A stretch of 64,000 nucleotides of DNA, from positions 248,001 through 312,000 of the forward strand of contig NZ_CVPE01000003.1 in NCBI RefSeq assembly GCF_001049895.1. Direction: 5' to 3'. Shown one piece after another: positions 1-9,184 of the stretch. Made by a program: the position numbers and the translations under genes. The notes below the pieces were generated by a model. The model made no database searches and was not told where the DNA came from. It saw only the letters and a list, made by a program, of their open reading frames with translations. The DNA is from Rubeoparvulum massiliense (GTDB lineage Bacteria > Bacillota > Bacilli > Rubeoparvulales > Rubeoparvulaceae). Position 1 is the stretch's first letter. Each line of letters starts with the position of its first letter.

Positions 1-278
1 CGTACCAATGTACCATCCTTGATATGTGCTTTAATTAGGCAGCGTCCTCCGCAGTTATTCGTACCACAAGTAGGAATCACCATATCCTCATCGATAGCAG
101 GAACACCCTTGGCAATCTCGTTCTGACCTGTTGCTGGCTCTAAGGAATTACACCCTGTCAAGGTTCCTGTTAATGTTGCTGTTCCTGCTACGGCACCTGT
201 CCATTTCAGAAATGTCCGCCGACTCATATTGGTATCCAGTGTATGGAGCTTTGAGGTTTGATTTTGTTTATCCTCCAT
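1..278 (-). CDS. dmsA: DMSO reductase family catalytic subunit (DmsA/YnfE-like), N-terminal part only
   Basis: The gene starts at an ATG at 278 with a strong ribosome site (AAGGAGGAG) and runs out of the window at base 1, so only about 92 residues are visible. They hold a twin-arginine signal (SRRTFLKWTG, then a hydrophobic stretch ending in a Cys of lipobox-like context, LTGC) followed by TCGTNNCGGRC, the Cys-x3-Cys-x3-type start of the N-terminal [4Fe-4S] site of molybdopterin oxidoreductases of the DmsA/YnfE group. Such enzymes are exported folded by Tat and reduce DMSO or related S/N-oxides in anaerobic respiration. The start lies 4 nt after the stop of the upstream TorD-family chaperone gene, which supports the assignment and an operon. 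The exact substrate cannot be read from this fragment; another Tat-exported molybdoenzyme of the same family is possible. Confidence 0.82.
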   Translation of the reverse strand, partial: MEDKQNQTSKLHTLDTNMSRRTFLKWTGAVAGTATLTGTLTGCNSLEPATGQNEIAKGVPAIDEDMVIPTCGTNNCGGRCLIKAHIKDGTLV

Positions 279-282
279 TGCG

Positions 283-942
283 CTACTCCTCCTTTTCCCG
301 TTGTAATAGCTCAAGATCTATGATTAAAAATTGCTGTAACAGATGGGCAAAGCCTTGATAGAACTGAGATTTGCTTAGCTTCTCAATTCGTTGGGCAAAC
401 TGCGGTACCCAGTTGATTAAGTGCTGCTTCAAAAAGTCCCGCTGTACATGCAGTGAAATACTACGTTCTACTTCATCCTCTAGCTGTAGCCACTGCTCAA
501 TCATTTTTGCCATAAACTCTAATTCCAAGGCTAGATGATCATCGGGCTCATGCTGATAGCGAGTAAATTGATAGCCCTGCTCTAGATAGATTGCCCGCAC
601 TTCCAGTGTTGCACGATCAAAGAGATTACCTTCTTTACTGGTGTAGACCGATTCCCAAGGTGGGGCTTGTAATGGTCCTGGTCCAATAAAAAGACGTTGG
701 AATTCCTCCTGTTCCTTGGTAACCAGCGTTGGTAGCTCTTCTTCATTCGCGTTCAACAGATCCTTCCAAGCCTCCGCAAGGGTTAAATCCATGTTCACTA
801 GTTGCTGACAAGCCTCCTCTTGATGAATGACCTTAAAAAGCGCTTCATCTGGCTCTCTAGCAAAGCCCCGCTGTAATAGCTGGTACATATAGAGACGTGC
901 CTGTTCAATCTGCTCTCTATCTTCATTTGAACGTTCATCCAT
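283..942 (-). CDS. TorD/DmsD family molybdoenzyme maturation chaperone
   Basis: A 219-residue all-helical acidic protein. It carries the family signatures of the TorD/DmsD/NarJ chaperones: a GPGPLQAPPWESVY segment near residue 90 and EPDDHLALELEFM near residue 132. These cytoplasmic chaperones bind the Tat signal of their partner molybdoenzyme and hold it until cofactor insertion. The partner is clearly the DmsA-like gene that begins 4 nt downstream. The order chaperone-first is less common than dmsABC-D but occurs in Bacillota. The start ATG at 942 has a GGAGG about 13 nt upstream, somewhat far, but no better in-frame start was found. Confidence 0.88.
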   Translation of the reverse strand: MDERSNEDREQIEQARLYMYQLLQRGFAREPDEALFKVIHQEEACQQLVNMDLTLAEAWKDLLNANEEELPTLVTKEQEEFQRLFIGPGPLQAPPWESVYTSKEGNLFDRATLEVRAIYLEQGYQFTRYQHEPDDHLALELEFMAKMIEQWLQLEDEVERSISLHVQRDFLKQHLINWVPQFAQRIEKLSKSQFYQGFAHLLQQFLIIDLELLQREKEE

Positions 943-1142
943 CTCGGTTTGCTCACCTCCACCTTACTTTTCTAACCTTCCCTACCCCCACTAGAACCAT
1001 CGTTCCAACATCTTGTGAGATGTTGATACATCTATTTTAGGATTTTCTCTGTGTTAAGCCCTTGGGCAACTTGTACGAATAACAGCAATCATTTTTGTGC
1101 AACTTGTACAAATGATCTGTAATGGCTGAGATTCTGATAAAT
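943..1142 (-). promoter_or_regulatory. Upstream region of the dms operon with repeated palindromic operator-like motifs
   Basis: Untranslated region between the dtd terminator and the TorD-family gene. It holds two near-identical 19-bp units, TTGGGCAACTTGTACGAAT at 1062-1080 and TTGTGCAACTTGTACAAAT at 1095-1113 (17 of 19 bases equal, start-to-start spacing 33 bp, about three helical turns). The second unit is itself palindromic (TTGTGCAA-C-TTGTACAA, 7 of 8 pairs). A separate perfect 8-bp inverted repeat, CAACATCT-TGTG-AGATGTTG, lies at 1006-1025. This looks like binding sites for a dimeric regulator of the operon plus a 5'-UTR hairpin or second operator. They do not match the FNR box (TGTGA-N6-TCACA). 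No convincing -35/-10 pair was identified. Confidence 0.5.
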
Positions 1143-1184
1143 AAAAAAAGCCTGAACTACTCCATTACAGAGCAATCCAGACTT
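1143..1184 (-). terminator. Rho-independent terminator of dtd
   Basis: On the minus strand, AAGTCTGGATTGCTC pairs with GAGTAGTTCAGGCTT over 15 bp (with G-U pairs), followed by seven T. It lies just after the dtd stop codon and separates the rel-dtd unit from the dms operon. Confidence 0.85.
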
Positions 1185-1195
1185 CTCGCTTATCT

Positions 1196-1639
1196 TTAGT
1201 TCTTTGATTCCACAATAAAGGTTACTGGCCCCACATTGGTAAAGGTAACATCCATCATGGCACCAAAACGACCGACTTCCACGTGGACTCCCTCAGCCTC
1301 TACTGCTTGATTGAAGGCTTCCCAGATTGGTTCTGCTACCGCTTGAGGGGCTGCTTGCATCATATTAGGACGACGACCCTTGCGGCAATCTCCATACAAG
1401 GTAAACTGAGAGACCGATAGGAGGGCACCCCCTTGATCAAGGAGAGAACGATTCATCTTCCCTTCCTCATCCTCAAAGATTCGGAGATGAACCACCTTCT
1501 GTGCTAAATACTTGGCATCCTCTTCCGTATCCTCATGGGTGACGCCTACCAAGCAGAGTAGACCATCCCGTATAGTGCCAGTTACATCATCCTCTACTGT
1601 TACCTGACCATTACGAATTCTTTGGACAACAATCCTCAT
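1196..1639 (-). CDS. dtd: D-aminoacyl-tRNA deacylase
   Basis: A 147-residue protein of normal DTD length. It hydrolyses D-amino acids (and glycine mischarged on tRNA-Ala) from tRNA, a chirality proofreading step in the cytoplasm. The conserved catalytic segment [15 protein letters not shown] and the C-terminal NVGPVTF segment (the Gly-cisPro motif that is inserted into the partner subunit's active site) are both intact. It follows rel with a 38-nt gap, the same order as in B. subtilis (relA then dtd/yrvI), and the pair ends at the terminator just downstream. Confidence 0.96.
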   Translation of the reverse strand: MRIVVQRIRNGQVTVEDDVTGTIRDGLLCLVGVTHEDTEEDAKYLAQKVVHLRIFEDEEGKMNRSLLDQGGALLSVSQFTLYGDCRKGRRPNMMQAAPQAVAEPIWEAFNQAVEAEGVHVEVGRFGAMMDVTFTNVGPVTFIVESKN

Positions 1640-1677
1640 GTCCGTCTCTCACCTCTCTAGACCAATCACCGACATAT

Positions 1678-3834
1678 CTAACTCATCACCCGTCTTACAG
1701 CATAGATATCCTTCGTTCGCTTAATTTTATCCACTACCTTCTGGAGATGATCCTTATTGTAAATGGCCACGGTCATCTCGATCACAGCCGTTCCATTCTT
1801 ATCAGCACGACCACTTACAGCCTGAATATTGGTCTTACTATCGGTTACGATGGTTAGGATTTCATTGAGTAGGCCCTTGCGATCCGAGCCACGGATCTCC
1901 AAGTCCACATGATAGGTTTGATTGCTCTCCTCGCTCTCCCACTCAACAGCAATGAGACGTTCCTTATCCTGTTCATCTTGAATATTGGGACAGTCGACTT
2001 GATGGATGGAAACACCACGACCACGCGTGATATAGCCGATAATCTCATCTCCAGGCACTGGGTTGCAGCAGCGAGAAAAACGGACAAGTAGATTATCGAT
2101 CCCCTTGACCCGAACACCTTGATCAAAATGCTTCTTCACAGGTGGCTTCGTCTCAGGTAATGCTTTCTCCTCTATTGCTTGCTCCTTACGAAATTTCTCA
2201 GTGAGACGGTTGACGATTTGTAAGGCAGAGATCCCACTATAGCCAACAGCAGCGATCATATCATCCACCTGGTTAAAGTGATACTTGGTGGAAACTTCTA
2301 AGAGCGCTTCATCCGTCATAAAACGATGAGGATCTAGATTCAGTTTCCGTAGCTCATTTTCAATCTCTTCACGGCCACGGCGAATGTTTTCTTCACGCTT
2401 CTCCCGCTTGAACCACTGCCGGATCTTATTTCGAGCATGACTGGACTTGGCAATTTTGAGCCAGTCCTTGCTAGGACCATAGCTATGCTTCGAGGTAAGC
2501 ACCTCTACGATGTCCCCCGTCTTCAACTCTGTATCCAAGGGCTCAATTTTCCCATTAATTTTGGCACCGATACAGCGGTTACCTACCTCTGAGTGAATCC
2601 GATAGGCAAAATCTAAGGGAACAGAGTGAGCTGGAAGCTCGACCACATCACCTTTGGGTGTAAAGACAAAGACTACATCACTAAAGAGGTCCGTTTTTAA
2701 ATTTTCCATAAATTCTTGCGCATCACCATAGTCCTGCTGCCAGTCTAAGATTTCTCGGAACCAGCTCAGCTTATCGGAGAGGCTCTCTTTACTGACCACT
2801 TTTCCTTCTTTATAGGCCCAGTGTGCGGCGATCCCATACTCTGCCGTCTTATGCATCTCTTTGGTACGGATCTGTACTTCCAACGGTTCACCATTGGGAC
2901 CGATGACGGTGGTATGCAGGGATTGATACATATTGGACTTGGGCATGGCAATATAATCTTTAAAACGACCTGGCATGGGCTTCCAATGGGTATGAACCAA
3001 GCCAAGGGCTGCATAGCATTCCCGCACATCATTTACAATAATCCGTATTGCTAGCAAATCATAAATCTCATTGAATTCCTTATGCTGTGATTTCATCTTC
3101 TTATAGATGCTGTAAATATGCTTGGGACGTCCAGATACATCTGCATTCTCAATGTTGATCTCTTTCAACTGCGTCTTCAATGTGGCGATTACTTCTTGAA
3201 TATACGCTTCCCGCTCTGTCCGCTTTTTGTTCATTAAATGGACGATGCGATAATACTGCTGAGGATTAAGGTAGCGCAATGCCGTATCTTCTAACTCCCA
3301 TTTGATCGTGGAAATCCCCAAGCGATGGGCAAGGGGAGCAAAGATTTCCAACGTCTCCTCTGCCTTCTGACGTTGCTTCTCTGGTGGATGATACTTCAGC
3401 GTTCGCATATTGTGCAAGCGGTCGGCTAACTTGATCAGAATAACGCGAATATCCTTCGCCATGGCCACAAACATCTTCCGATGATTCTCCGCCTGCTGCT
3501 CCTCTTTGGACTTATATTTAATCCTGCGTAACTTCGTCACGCCATCCACTAACATGGCTACCTCAGGGCCAAACTTGGTCTGAACCTGCTCCAAGGTAAT
3601 GGGAGTATCCTCTACCACATCATGAAGTAAGGAGGCTGCAACAGTATACCCATCCATCTGGAGGTCTAGTAAGATATCGGCAACTGCCACAGGATGAGTA
3701 ATATAGGGATCCCCTGATTTGCGAAGTTGACCGCGATGAGCTTCTTCAGCCATAAAGTAGGCTTGCTCGATCATCTCAACCTGCTCTGGAGGAAGGTAAC
3801 TGGCTGCTTTTTCTTTCAATTTGTTAACGTCCAT
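1678..3834 (-). CDS. relA: Bifunctional (p)ppGpp synthetase/hydrolase
   Basis: A 718-residue long RSH enzyme controlling the stringent response. Domain order: HD hydrolase with H71-D72 (LLHDVVEDT), synthetase domain with the R290-F-K-D293 motif, TGS (about 390-450), helical/CC domain with conserved CCNPVPGD segment, and C-terminal ACT domain (about 645-718). RFKD rather than ExDD and an intact HD motif indicate a bifunctional Rel enzyme rather than a synthase-only RelA; the Bacillus gene is conventionally called relA. It follows apt and precedes dtd as in B. subtilis. A good sigma-A promoter sits directly upstream, after a stem-loop that partly insulates it from apt. Confidence 0.97.
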   Translation of the reverse strand: MDVNKLKEKAASYLPPEQVEMIEQAYFMAEEAHRGQLRKSGDPYITHPVAVADILLDLQMDGYTVAASLLHDVVEDTPITLEQVQTKFGPEVAMLVDGVTKLRRIKYKSKEEQQAENHRKMFVAMAKDIRVILIKLADRLHNMRTLKYHPPEKQRQKAEETLEIFAPLAHRLGISTIKWELEDTALRYLNPQQYYRIVHLMNKKRTEREAYIQEVIATLKTQLKEINIENADVSGRPKHIYSIYKKMKSQHKEFNEIYDLLAIRIIVNDVRECYAALGLVHTHWKPMPGRFKDYIAMPKSNMYQSLHTTVIGPNGEPLEVQIRTKEMHKTAEYGIAAHWAYKEGKVVSKESLSDKLSWFREILDWQQDYGDAQEFMENLKTDLFSDVVFVFTPKGDVVELPAHSVPLDFAYRIHSEVGNRCIGAKINGKIEPLDTELKTGDIVEVLTSKHSYGPSKDWLKIAKSSHARNKIRQWFKREKREENIRRGREEIENELRKLNLDPHRFMTDEALLEVSTKYHFNQVDDMIAAVGYSGISALQIVNRLTEKFRKEQAIEEKALPETKPPVKKHFDQGVRVKGIDNLLVRFSRCCNPVPGDEIIGYITRGRGVSIHQVDCPNIQDEQDKERLIAVEWESEESNQTYHVDLEIRGSDRKGLLNEILTIVTDSKTNIQAVSGRADKNGTAVIEMTVAIYNKDHLQKVVDKIKRTKDIYAVRRVMS

Positions 3835-3869
3835 GTATTTTCACCTGAATCATTGGTCTATTATTCTCC

Positions 3870-3898
3870 ATTATCCTCATTTTCGCACAATATGTAAA
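3870..3898 (-). promoter_or_regulatory. Candidate sigma-A promoter of rel
   Basis: TTTACA (3898-3893), a 17-bp spacer and GATAAT (3875-3870) on the minus strand, 36 nt before the rel start codon. The -35 box abuts the base of the upstream stem-loop. Confidence 0.6.
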
Positions 3899-3948
3899 GA
3901 GATGAGTTAGGGGATTCCTTGTTATTCAAGGAATGCTCACTCATCTCT
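3898..3948 (-). terminator. Stem-loop after apt, probably a weak terminator
   Basis: A long interrupted inverted repeat: outer arm AGAGATGAGT/ACTCATCTCT and inner arm ATTCCTTG/CAAGGAAT. On the minus strand it is followed only by TTTACATATT, a poor T-run, so read-through from apt into rel is likely. Confidence 0.55.
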
Positions 3949-3971
3949 TCCATCATCCTAGTAATATTGTC

Positions 3972-4490
3972 TTATTTTTCATACTGGATTAGTGAGTAAA
4001 CATCATATTCATGCAAACGCTTACGTCCTTCCAATTCTGTTAATTCAATAAGGAACGCTACCCCCACCACTTCACCGCCTAATTGCTTCACCAGATTGAT
4101 GGTGGTAGAGATTGTTCCACCTGTAGCTAATAGGTCATCAGCCACCAATACTTTTTGTCCTGGTTGAATGGCATCCTTATGCATGGCTAAGGCATCAGAA
4201 CCATACTCCAATGTATAGGAAGCAGAGATCGTCTCTGCAGGTAATTTTCCTTGCTTACGAACTGGCACAAAACCAACACCTAGTTCAAACGCCAATGGAC
4301 ATCCTACCACAAAGCCACGCGCTTCTGGACCAACGATCACTTCGGCACCCTGTTTCTTAGCGAATTGAGCCAAGTCGTGGATCGCTGCCTTAAAAACAGG
4401 TCCATTTTTTAATAAGGTAGTAATATCCTTAAAACTGATTCCTTCTGTAGGAAAATCTTCAATAACTCGAATCGATGATTGATAATCCAT
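3972..4490 (-). CDS. apt: Adenine phosphoribosyltransferase
   Basis: A 172-residue APRT of normal length that converts adenine and PRPP to AMP in purine salvage. The PRPP-binding motif VLVADDLLATGGT (about residues 114-126) and the N-terminal YQSSIRVIEDFPTEGISFKDIT segment typical of APRT are present. It lies 21 nt after recJ and precedes rel, the same gene order as in B. subtilis, and is probably cotranscribed with recJ. Confidence 0.97.
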   Translation of the reverse strand: MDYQSSIRVIEDFPTEGISFKDITTLLKNGPVFKAAIHDLAQFAKKQGAEVIVGPEARGFVVGCPLAFELGVGFVPVRKQGKLPAETISASYTLEYGSDALAMHKDAIQPGQKVLVADDLLATGGTISTTINLVKQLGGEVVGVAFLIELTELEGRKRLHEYDVYSLIQYEK

Positions 4491-4511
4491 TTTTGTCTTC
4501 CCCCTTATCTA

Positions 4512-6917
4512 CTAACATTGCCCAGTTTCAGCTCTTACATTCCTAATCCAGTCTGCGAGCTGGCTAAATGGGGAGTATATTATCTCCCTTTCTACTTCGG
4601 TCTGCTCATACATTCGGCGGTAGGATGGAGAACTCTCTAATTCCTGTTTTTTAGGATGAGCTACAATGGACACACGGTTCGCTTGAACTGTAATGAAATC
4701 TAGCTCCACGAAAACCTGAATCATCCAAGTCGCTTGCTCCCCTGTCCAACCCCGTCTTTCTAACATTTGTTGGACTTGAGTATAAGGTAGTTCACCATAT
4801 TGACGAAGCAATGCATATAGCCACTTAAAATCCTCCCGCTGTGGCAAGCGTGAAAAGAAGGTTGATTTCCCGGGTAATGTAAATAGACAATAAATGCGTT
4901 TAACGCTTGAAAAGGATTGGAGGCTACGGTGTAATGTCACTAAGCTAGGCGGACAATCATAGAGAACCAATTGGTCAATTGATGTTCCACCGTTTTCTTC
5001 TCCAAACCCTAATCTTCCCTCTTTCACTTTAATAGATCTAGCCGATTTGTCAATGTATATTGGTGAACAATTCATCACTTGCTTAGATAGCTGCTCTACT
5101 TCAGCAAGACGATCATCCTGAAAATAAAGAAGTCCTGTCCTCCACGCTGTAGCAAGATTCAGTTGATCCACGATCTCTTCAGGCTTTTGGGCAAGATGGC
5201 GGCAATCGAAGATTTGGCAATGTGGAACCTGAAGATCTCGAATTAAAATCTGTGGCTTACGCGTCCCGTTCCATTCATTAATCTGTAGCTCTCCAAGGGT
5301 GTTCACCTCGGCGCCTGGACTAATCTGACTTCCTACCTTGGCTCCCTGAAAATAGATCAAATCTAAGGCGTCATCGCCAGCGACAATTTGACCCTTTAAA
5401 TGCTCTTGATTTCGTCCAATTGCCCGTAAGTTTTGCAAGGAAACCTCCTTCAGCAAGAACGCTGGAGTAGGATGCCCTACACCATAGGGAGCTAAGTGTG
5501 CTAACGCTTCAACGCTCTCCACATTTACCTCAGCTAAGGAGATACTAGCATCCACCCTGGTTTGTGGCGTATAATCCTCCGCTTGTAAATGCTCACAGGC
5601 ATATTGATGTAGCACCTCATGCAACGCTTCTAGCTGCTCAACCTCCACCGTCATCCCTGCTGCCATGGGATGCCCACCAAATTGGACTAAGTACTCCCGT
5701 GCTGTCTGTAAGGCTGCATACATATCATAGCCAGCGATACTACGTGCTGACCCCTTTGCTAAGCCCGTCTCAGCGTCAATGCTAAAAACGATGGTAGGCA
5801 GGTAATAGGCCTCCACTAGTCGAGAAGCAACGATACCAATCACCCCTTGATTCCAGCCCTCTCCTGCCACCATGAGGAAATTTCGCGGGCGGATGGCTTG
5901 CTGCTCCTCCACCATCATTACCGCCTCTTGGGCGATGGCGTCCACCATCTCCTGGCGCTCACGATTGAGACGATCTAATTGTTGCGCAAGGAGAACCGCT
6001 TCATCACGCTGTTGACTGATGAGTAAGCGAACTGCCATGGATGCATCCTCTAATCGACCACTGGCATTGATGCGAGGTCCCAGCTGAAAGCCAATATGCC
6101 CAGCGCTAATCTCTCCTTCACGTAAATCGGCCACACGGATCAGCTCCGTCATCCCAATGGTAGGGGCAAGATTAAGCTGCTGCAGACCGAGGGCTGCCAA
6201 CACATGATTCTCACCCACCAATGGTACAAGGTCGGCAATGGTACCTAGTGCCACCCACTGTAGCCATTGCTCAGGTGGATTGCCAAGTAATGCTTGGGCG
6301 AGCTTATAGGCTACACCGACGCCAGCTAAGTAAGGAAATGGGTACTGATTATCTGATAGCTTAGGATTGATTAGAGCAAAGGCAGGTGGCAATTGGGGTG
6401 GTGGTTCATGATGATCCGTCACGATTACATCGATGCCCAATTGATTGGCATAAGCCACTTCATCAACACCGCTGATCCCTGTATCTACGGTAATGATTAG
6501 TGCTACACCATCCTCCTTCGCCTTGGCAATGGCTTCTTTATTGAGACCATATCCCTCGCTGAATCGATTAGGGATATGATAGGAAAAATTGGCCTTTAGC
6601 TGCTGAAAAACATGAATGAGTAAAGTGGTACTGCTGACACCATCTACGTCATAATCACCATAGATGAGAATCTTCTCCCCACTGGCCACCGCTTCTTTAA
6701 TTCGTTCGACCCCTTTGCCCATCCCCGGCAATAAAAAGGGATCATAGAGAAGCTGAGGGGTGGGATGTAGAATGGCAGCAACCTCATCTGGATCGGTGAT
6801 GCCACGTGCTTGTAGCACCTTGGCAACAACAGAAGGAATCTGGTACGTTGCCATCATTCTCTCAATCTCTTCATCGGTGTAGTCAGGTAAGACCCAGCGT
6901 GTCTTTGCTTCGAGCAT
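4512..6917 (-). CDS. recJ: Single-stranded-DNA-specific 5'-3' exonuclease RecJ
   Basis: An 801-residue DHH-family nuclease. Motif I DYDVDG at residues 88-93 and the DHH motif at 168-170 bind the catalytic Mn ions; the DHHA1 part follows (GSARS and GGHPMAAG segments near 390-420) and an OB-fold. Beyond about residue 580 is the extra C-terminal domain found in Bacillota RecJ, making it longer than the roughly 570-residue E. coli enzyme. It acts in recombinational and mismatch repair. The start has a very purine-rich ribosome site (GGAGAGGAGGAG). It lies between secDF and apt as in B. subtilis. Confidence 0.96.
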   Translation of the reverse strand: MLEAKTRWVLPDYTDEEIERMMATYQIPSVVAKVLQARGITDPDEVAAILHPTPQLLYDPFLLPGMGKGVERIKEAVASGEKILIYGDYDVDGVSSTTLLIHVFQQLKANFSYHIPNRFSEGYGLNKEAIAKAKEDGVALIITVDTGISGVDEVAYANQLGIDVIVTDHHEPPPQLPPAFALINPKLSDNQYPFPYLAGVGVAYKLAQALLGNPPEQWLQWVALGTIADLVPLVGENHVLAALGLQQLNLAPTIGMTELIRVADLREGEISAGHIGFQLGPRINASGRLEDASMAVRLLISQQRDEAVLLAQQLDRLNRERQEMVDAIAQEAVMMVEEQQAIRPRNFLMVAGEGWNQGVIGIVASRLVEAYYLPTIVFSIDAETGLAKGSARSIAGYDMYAALQTAREYLVQFGGHPMAAGMTVEVEQLEALHEVLHQYACEHLQAEDYTPQTRVDASISLAEVNVESVEALAHLAPYGVGHPTPAFLLKEVSLQNLRAIGRNQEHLKGQIVAGDDALDLIYFQGAKVGSQISPGAEVNTLGELQINEWNGTRKPQILIRDLQVPHCQIFDCRHLAQKPEEIVDQLNLATAWRTGLLYFQDDRLAEVEQLSKQVMNCSPIYIDKSARSIKVKEGRLGFGEENGGTSIDQLVLYDCPPSLVTLHRSLQSFSSVKRIYCLFTLPGKSTFFSRLPQREDFKWLYALLRQYGELPYTQVQQMLERRGWTGEQATWMIQVFVELDFITVQANRVSIVAHPKKQELESSPSYRRMYEQTEVEREIIYSPFSQLADWIRNVRAETGQC

Positions 6918-6961
6918 TTTTCTCCTCCTCTCCTTTCTCCAGCTTAACTTGAATGACGTGG

Positions 6962-6990
6962 AAAAACCGCGGAAGTGGATCCGCGGTTTT
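6962..6990 (-). terminator. Rho-independent terminator of secDF
   Basis: Perfect inverted repeat AAAACCGCGGA-(7 nt)-TCCGCGGTTTT followed by TTTTT on the minus strand, immediately after the secF stop. Confidence 0.88.
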
Positions 6991-7003
6991 GGTTTGCCTG
7001 CTC

Positions 7004-7924
7004 TTAGTTGGTTTGGGCAGCCTTTCCTTTTTTCAATTCATTGCCTCTCCAATCCAACCACAACTGACTGGCGAGAAAGATGGAAGAGTATGCACCACTA
7101 AAAAGACCAAAGAGGAGGGCAAGGGAGAAATTACGAATCCCTTCACCACCGAAGATAAAGAGCGCAAACGCTGCAAACATCACTGTTAATACGGTGTTAA
7201 TGGAACGGGCAAGCGTTTGATTAATACTATGATTGACCACTTCTTCGAGATCCTCGAAGCGTTTCACCTTCGCAGTCTTCATATTCTCACGGATCCGGTC
7301 AAAGATAACGATTTTATCATTGATGGAGTAACCGATAATGGTCAAGATCGCCGCGATGAAGGGAAGGTTTACCTCCACTTGGAAGACGGAGAAGAGTGCA
7401 ATGATGAAGAATGCATCATAGAGTAACGCCAGTACCGCAGAGATGGCAAAACGATACTCAAAACGAATGGTTACGTAGAGAATGATTCCCAAAGAGGCTA
7501 ACAGTACAGCATAGATCGCTTTACGTACAAGTTCTTGCCCCACCATGGGATTGACGGTGTTTTCACTAATGGTAACCTGATCTCCATATGTTTGCTTCAC
7601 GGTGTTCTCAATCTTCACTACATCTTCATGGGTGATATTCACCTTGTACCGAACAACCGCAATCTCATTCTGATCACCAGCAGTTCGGATGGAATCAGCT
7701 GGGAATCCTGTCGTCTCTACAAGGTCAGCCACCTGCTTCTCATCAAAGGATTGCCCAATATAGACATCAAGACTTGTCCCACTGACGAAGTCAACGCCAG
7801 GATTTAAGCCCACGAGGAGCATTGAAACGACACCAATCGCCAAAATTGCTAGTGAGATCAAATAGTAGACTTTACGATGGGAAGTAAAATTAAAGTGTAT
7901 CTTACTAAAGTTCACCGATCTCAC
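7004..7924 (-). CDS. secF: Protein-export membrane protein SecF
   Basis: A 306-residue membrane protein with six predicted helices: one at residues 22-42, a periplasm-facing P4-type domain, then a cluster of five from about 138. It carries the conserved GLNPGVDFVSG start and the GYSINDKIVIFDRIREN segment of SecF. With SecD it uses the proton gradient to pull secreted proteins across the membrane after SecA. Its start overlaps the end of secD by 20 nt, so translation is coupled; in B. subtilis the two are fused into one SecDF polypeptide, here they are separate. Confidence 0.95.
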   Translation of the reverse strand: MRSVNFSKIHFNFTSHRKVYYLISLAILAIGVVSMLLVGLNPGVDFVSGTSLDVYIGQSFDEKQVADLVETTGFPADSIRTAGDQNEIAVVRYKVNITHEDVVKIENTVKQTYGDQVTISENTVNPMVGQELVRKAIYAVLLASLGIILYVTIRFEYRFAISAVLALLYDAFFIIALFSVFQVEVNLPFIAAILTIIGYSINDKIVIFDRIRENMKTAKVKRFEDLEEVVNHSINQTLARSINTVLTVMFAAFALFIFGGEGIRNFSLALLFGLFSGAYSSIFLASQLWLDWRGNELKKGKAAQTN

Positions 7925-9134
7925 TCTCCTTTACACCAAAACGGGATGGCTTATTGGCCACACCAGCTTGGATAAGTAGATTTAGTAGAATACGGGATAG
8001 CCATACATTGGTCGCCAAGCTCAGGATAATACTGGTGATCAAGGTAACAGCAAAACCTTGAATGGAGCTGGACCCAAAGTAGAAAATAATCACAGCTGCA
8101 AGGATGGTTGTAAGATTCGCATCCATAATGGTGGCTAAGGAACGACGTGAACCTGCACGGAATGCAGAGCGAATGGTTTTACCCGTACGGATCTCCTCAC
8201 GGATCCGTTCATAGGTAAGAATATTAGCATCTACTGCCATCCCAACCCCCAAGATAATCCCGGCAATCCCCGGTAACGTCAAGGTTGCTTTCATTAGCAT
8301 CAGGATGAGGAGAATCAAGTAGATATAAACGATCAAGGTGATGGTTGCCACCACGCCTGGTAAGCGATAGTAGGCCATCATATATAAGAAGATGAAGATA
8401 GCACCGATAATCCCGGCAAAAACTGTGGCATCCAATGCCATTTTCCCTAGAGCAGCGCCGACACTACGTGCTTCAATCTCTTCCATCTGCAAGGGCAGAG
8501 CTCCTGCATTGAGAAGACCTACATACTCTTTAATCTCATCCATGGAGTAATTCCCTGTAATACTTGCAATCCCGTTGGGGATTACGCTTTGGACTGTCGG
8601 TGAAGTGAGTTCGTCCTCGTCCAAATAGATGGATAATGGTTGACCCAATAAATCTGTGGTGATTTGGCGGAACTGATCAGCATCCTTCAATTTCATTTGG
8701 ATGTATGGTCGTTTCGCTTCATCGAACTGTACGCTGGCACCATTTTGTGCAAGGTCGGTACCTGTTAATAGGATGTTCCCTCGTGAATCTCGGAAGGTTA
8801 ACTTCGCTGTAGTTGACAGCATTCTCCGAGCTTCATCTGGATCCGTAACACCGGCTAATTTTACACGAATACGATCATTTCCTTCTGGTGTAATATCCGG
8901 CTCAGCCACACCAATTACACTAACCCGCTTTTCTAGCTGGGTAACCGTATTGGTAATCGCTTCTTTCGTAACGGGGGTTCCATCCTCTGTTGACGCTTGG
9001 TACAAGATTTCAAAACCACCTTGAATATCTAGACCTAAGGTGATCTTCTGAAGCATATCATTGGTTGTAAATCCGATCACGCCAAACATGATCACAACGA
9101 TCAAAATGAACGTGATCAACTTACTTGACTTCAT
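7905..9134 (-). CDS. secD: Protein-export membrane protein SecD
   Basis: A 409-residue SecD with an N-terminal membrane helix (7-27), the LGLDIQGGFEILYQ motif, P1-type extracytoplasmic domain, then five helices from about 235 with the family motif VGMAVDANILTYERIREE. The extracytoplasmic part is short, as in other Bacillota. It forms the SecDF complex with the overlapping downstream secF. The upstream neighbour is comN, as in the B. subtilis order. Confidence 0.95.
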   Translation of the reverse strand: MKSSKLITFILIVVIMFGVIGFTTNDMLQKITLGLDIQGGFEILYQASTEDGTPVTKEAITNTVTQLEKRVSVIGVAEPDITPEGNDRIRVKLAGVTDPDEARRMLSTTAKLTFRDSRGNILLTGTDLAQNGASVQFDEAKRPYIQMKLKDADQFRQITTDLLGQPLSIYLDEDELTSPTVQSVIPNGIASITGNYSMDEIKEYVGLLNAGALPLQMEEIEARSVGAALGKMALDATVFAGIIGAIFIFLYMMAYYRLPGVVATITLIVYIYLILLILMLMKATLTLPGIAGIILGVGMAVDANILTYERIREEIRTGKTIRSAFRAGSRRSLATIMDANLTTILAAVIIFYFGSSSIQGFAVTLITSIILSLATNVWLSRILLNLLIQAGVANKPSRFGVKESEIGEL

Positions 9135-9184
9135 TCCGGTCTTCCCCCTTTGTGATAAAAAACAACGATACTATTATGACACTT

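Noticed and set aside
1062-1113. FNR or Rex boxes upstream of the dms operon
   Set aside because: The repeated units lack TGTGA-N6-TCACA and the TTGTGAA-N4-TTCACAA pattern; they are reported as unassigned palindromes instead.
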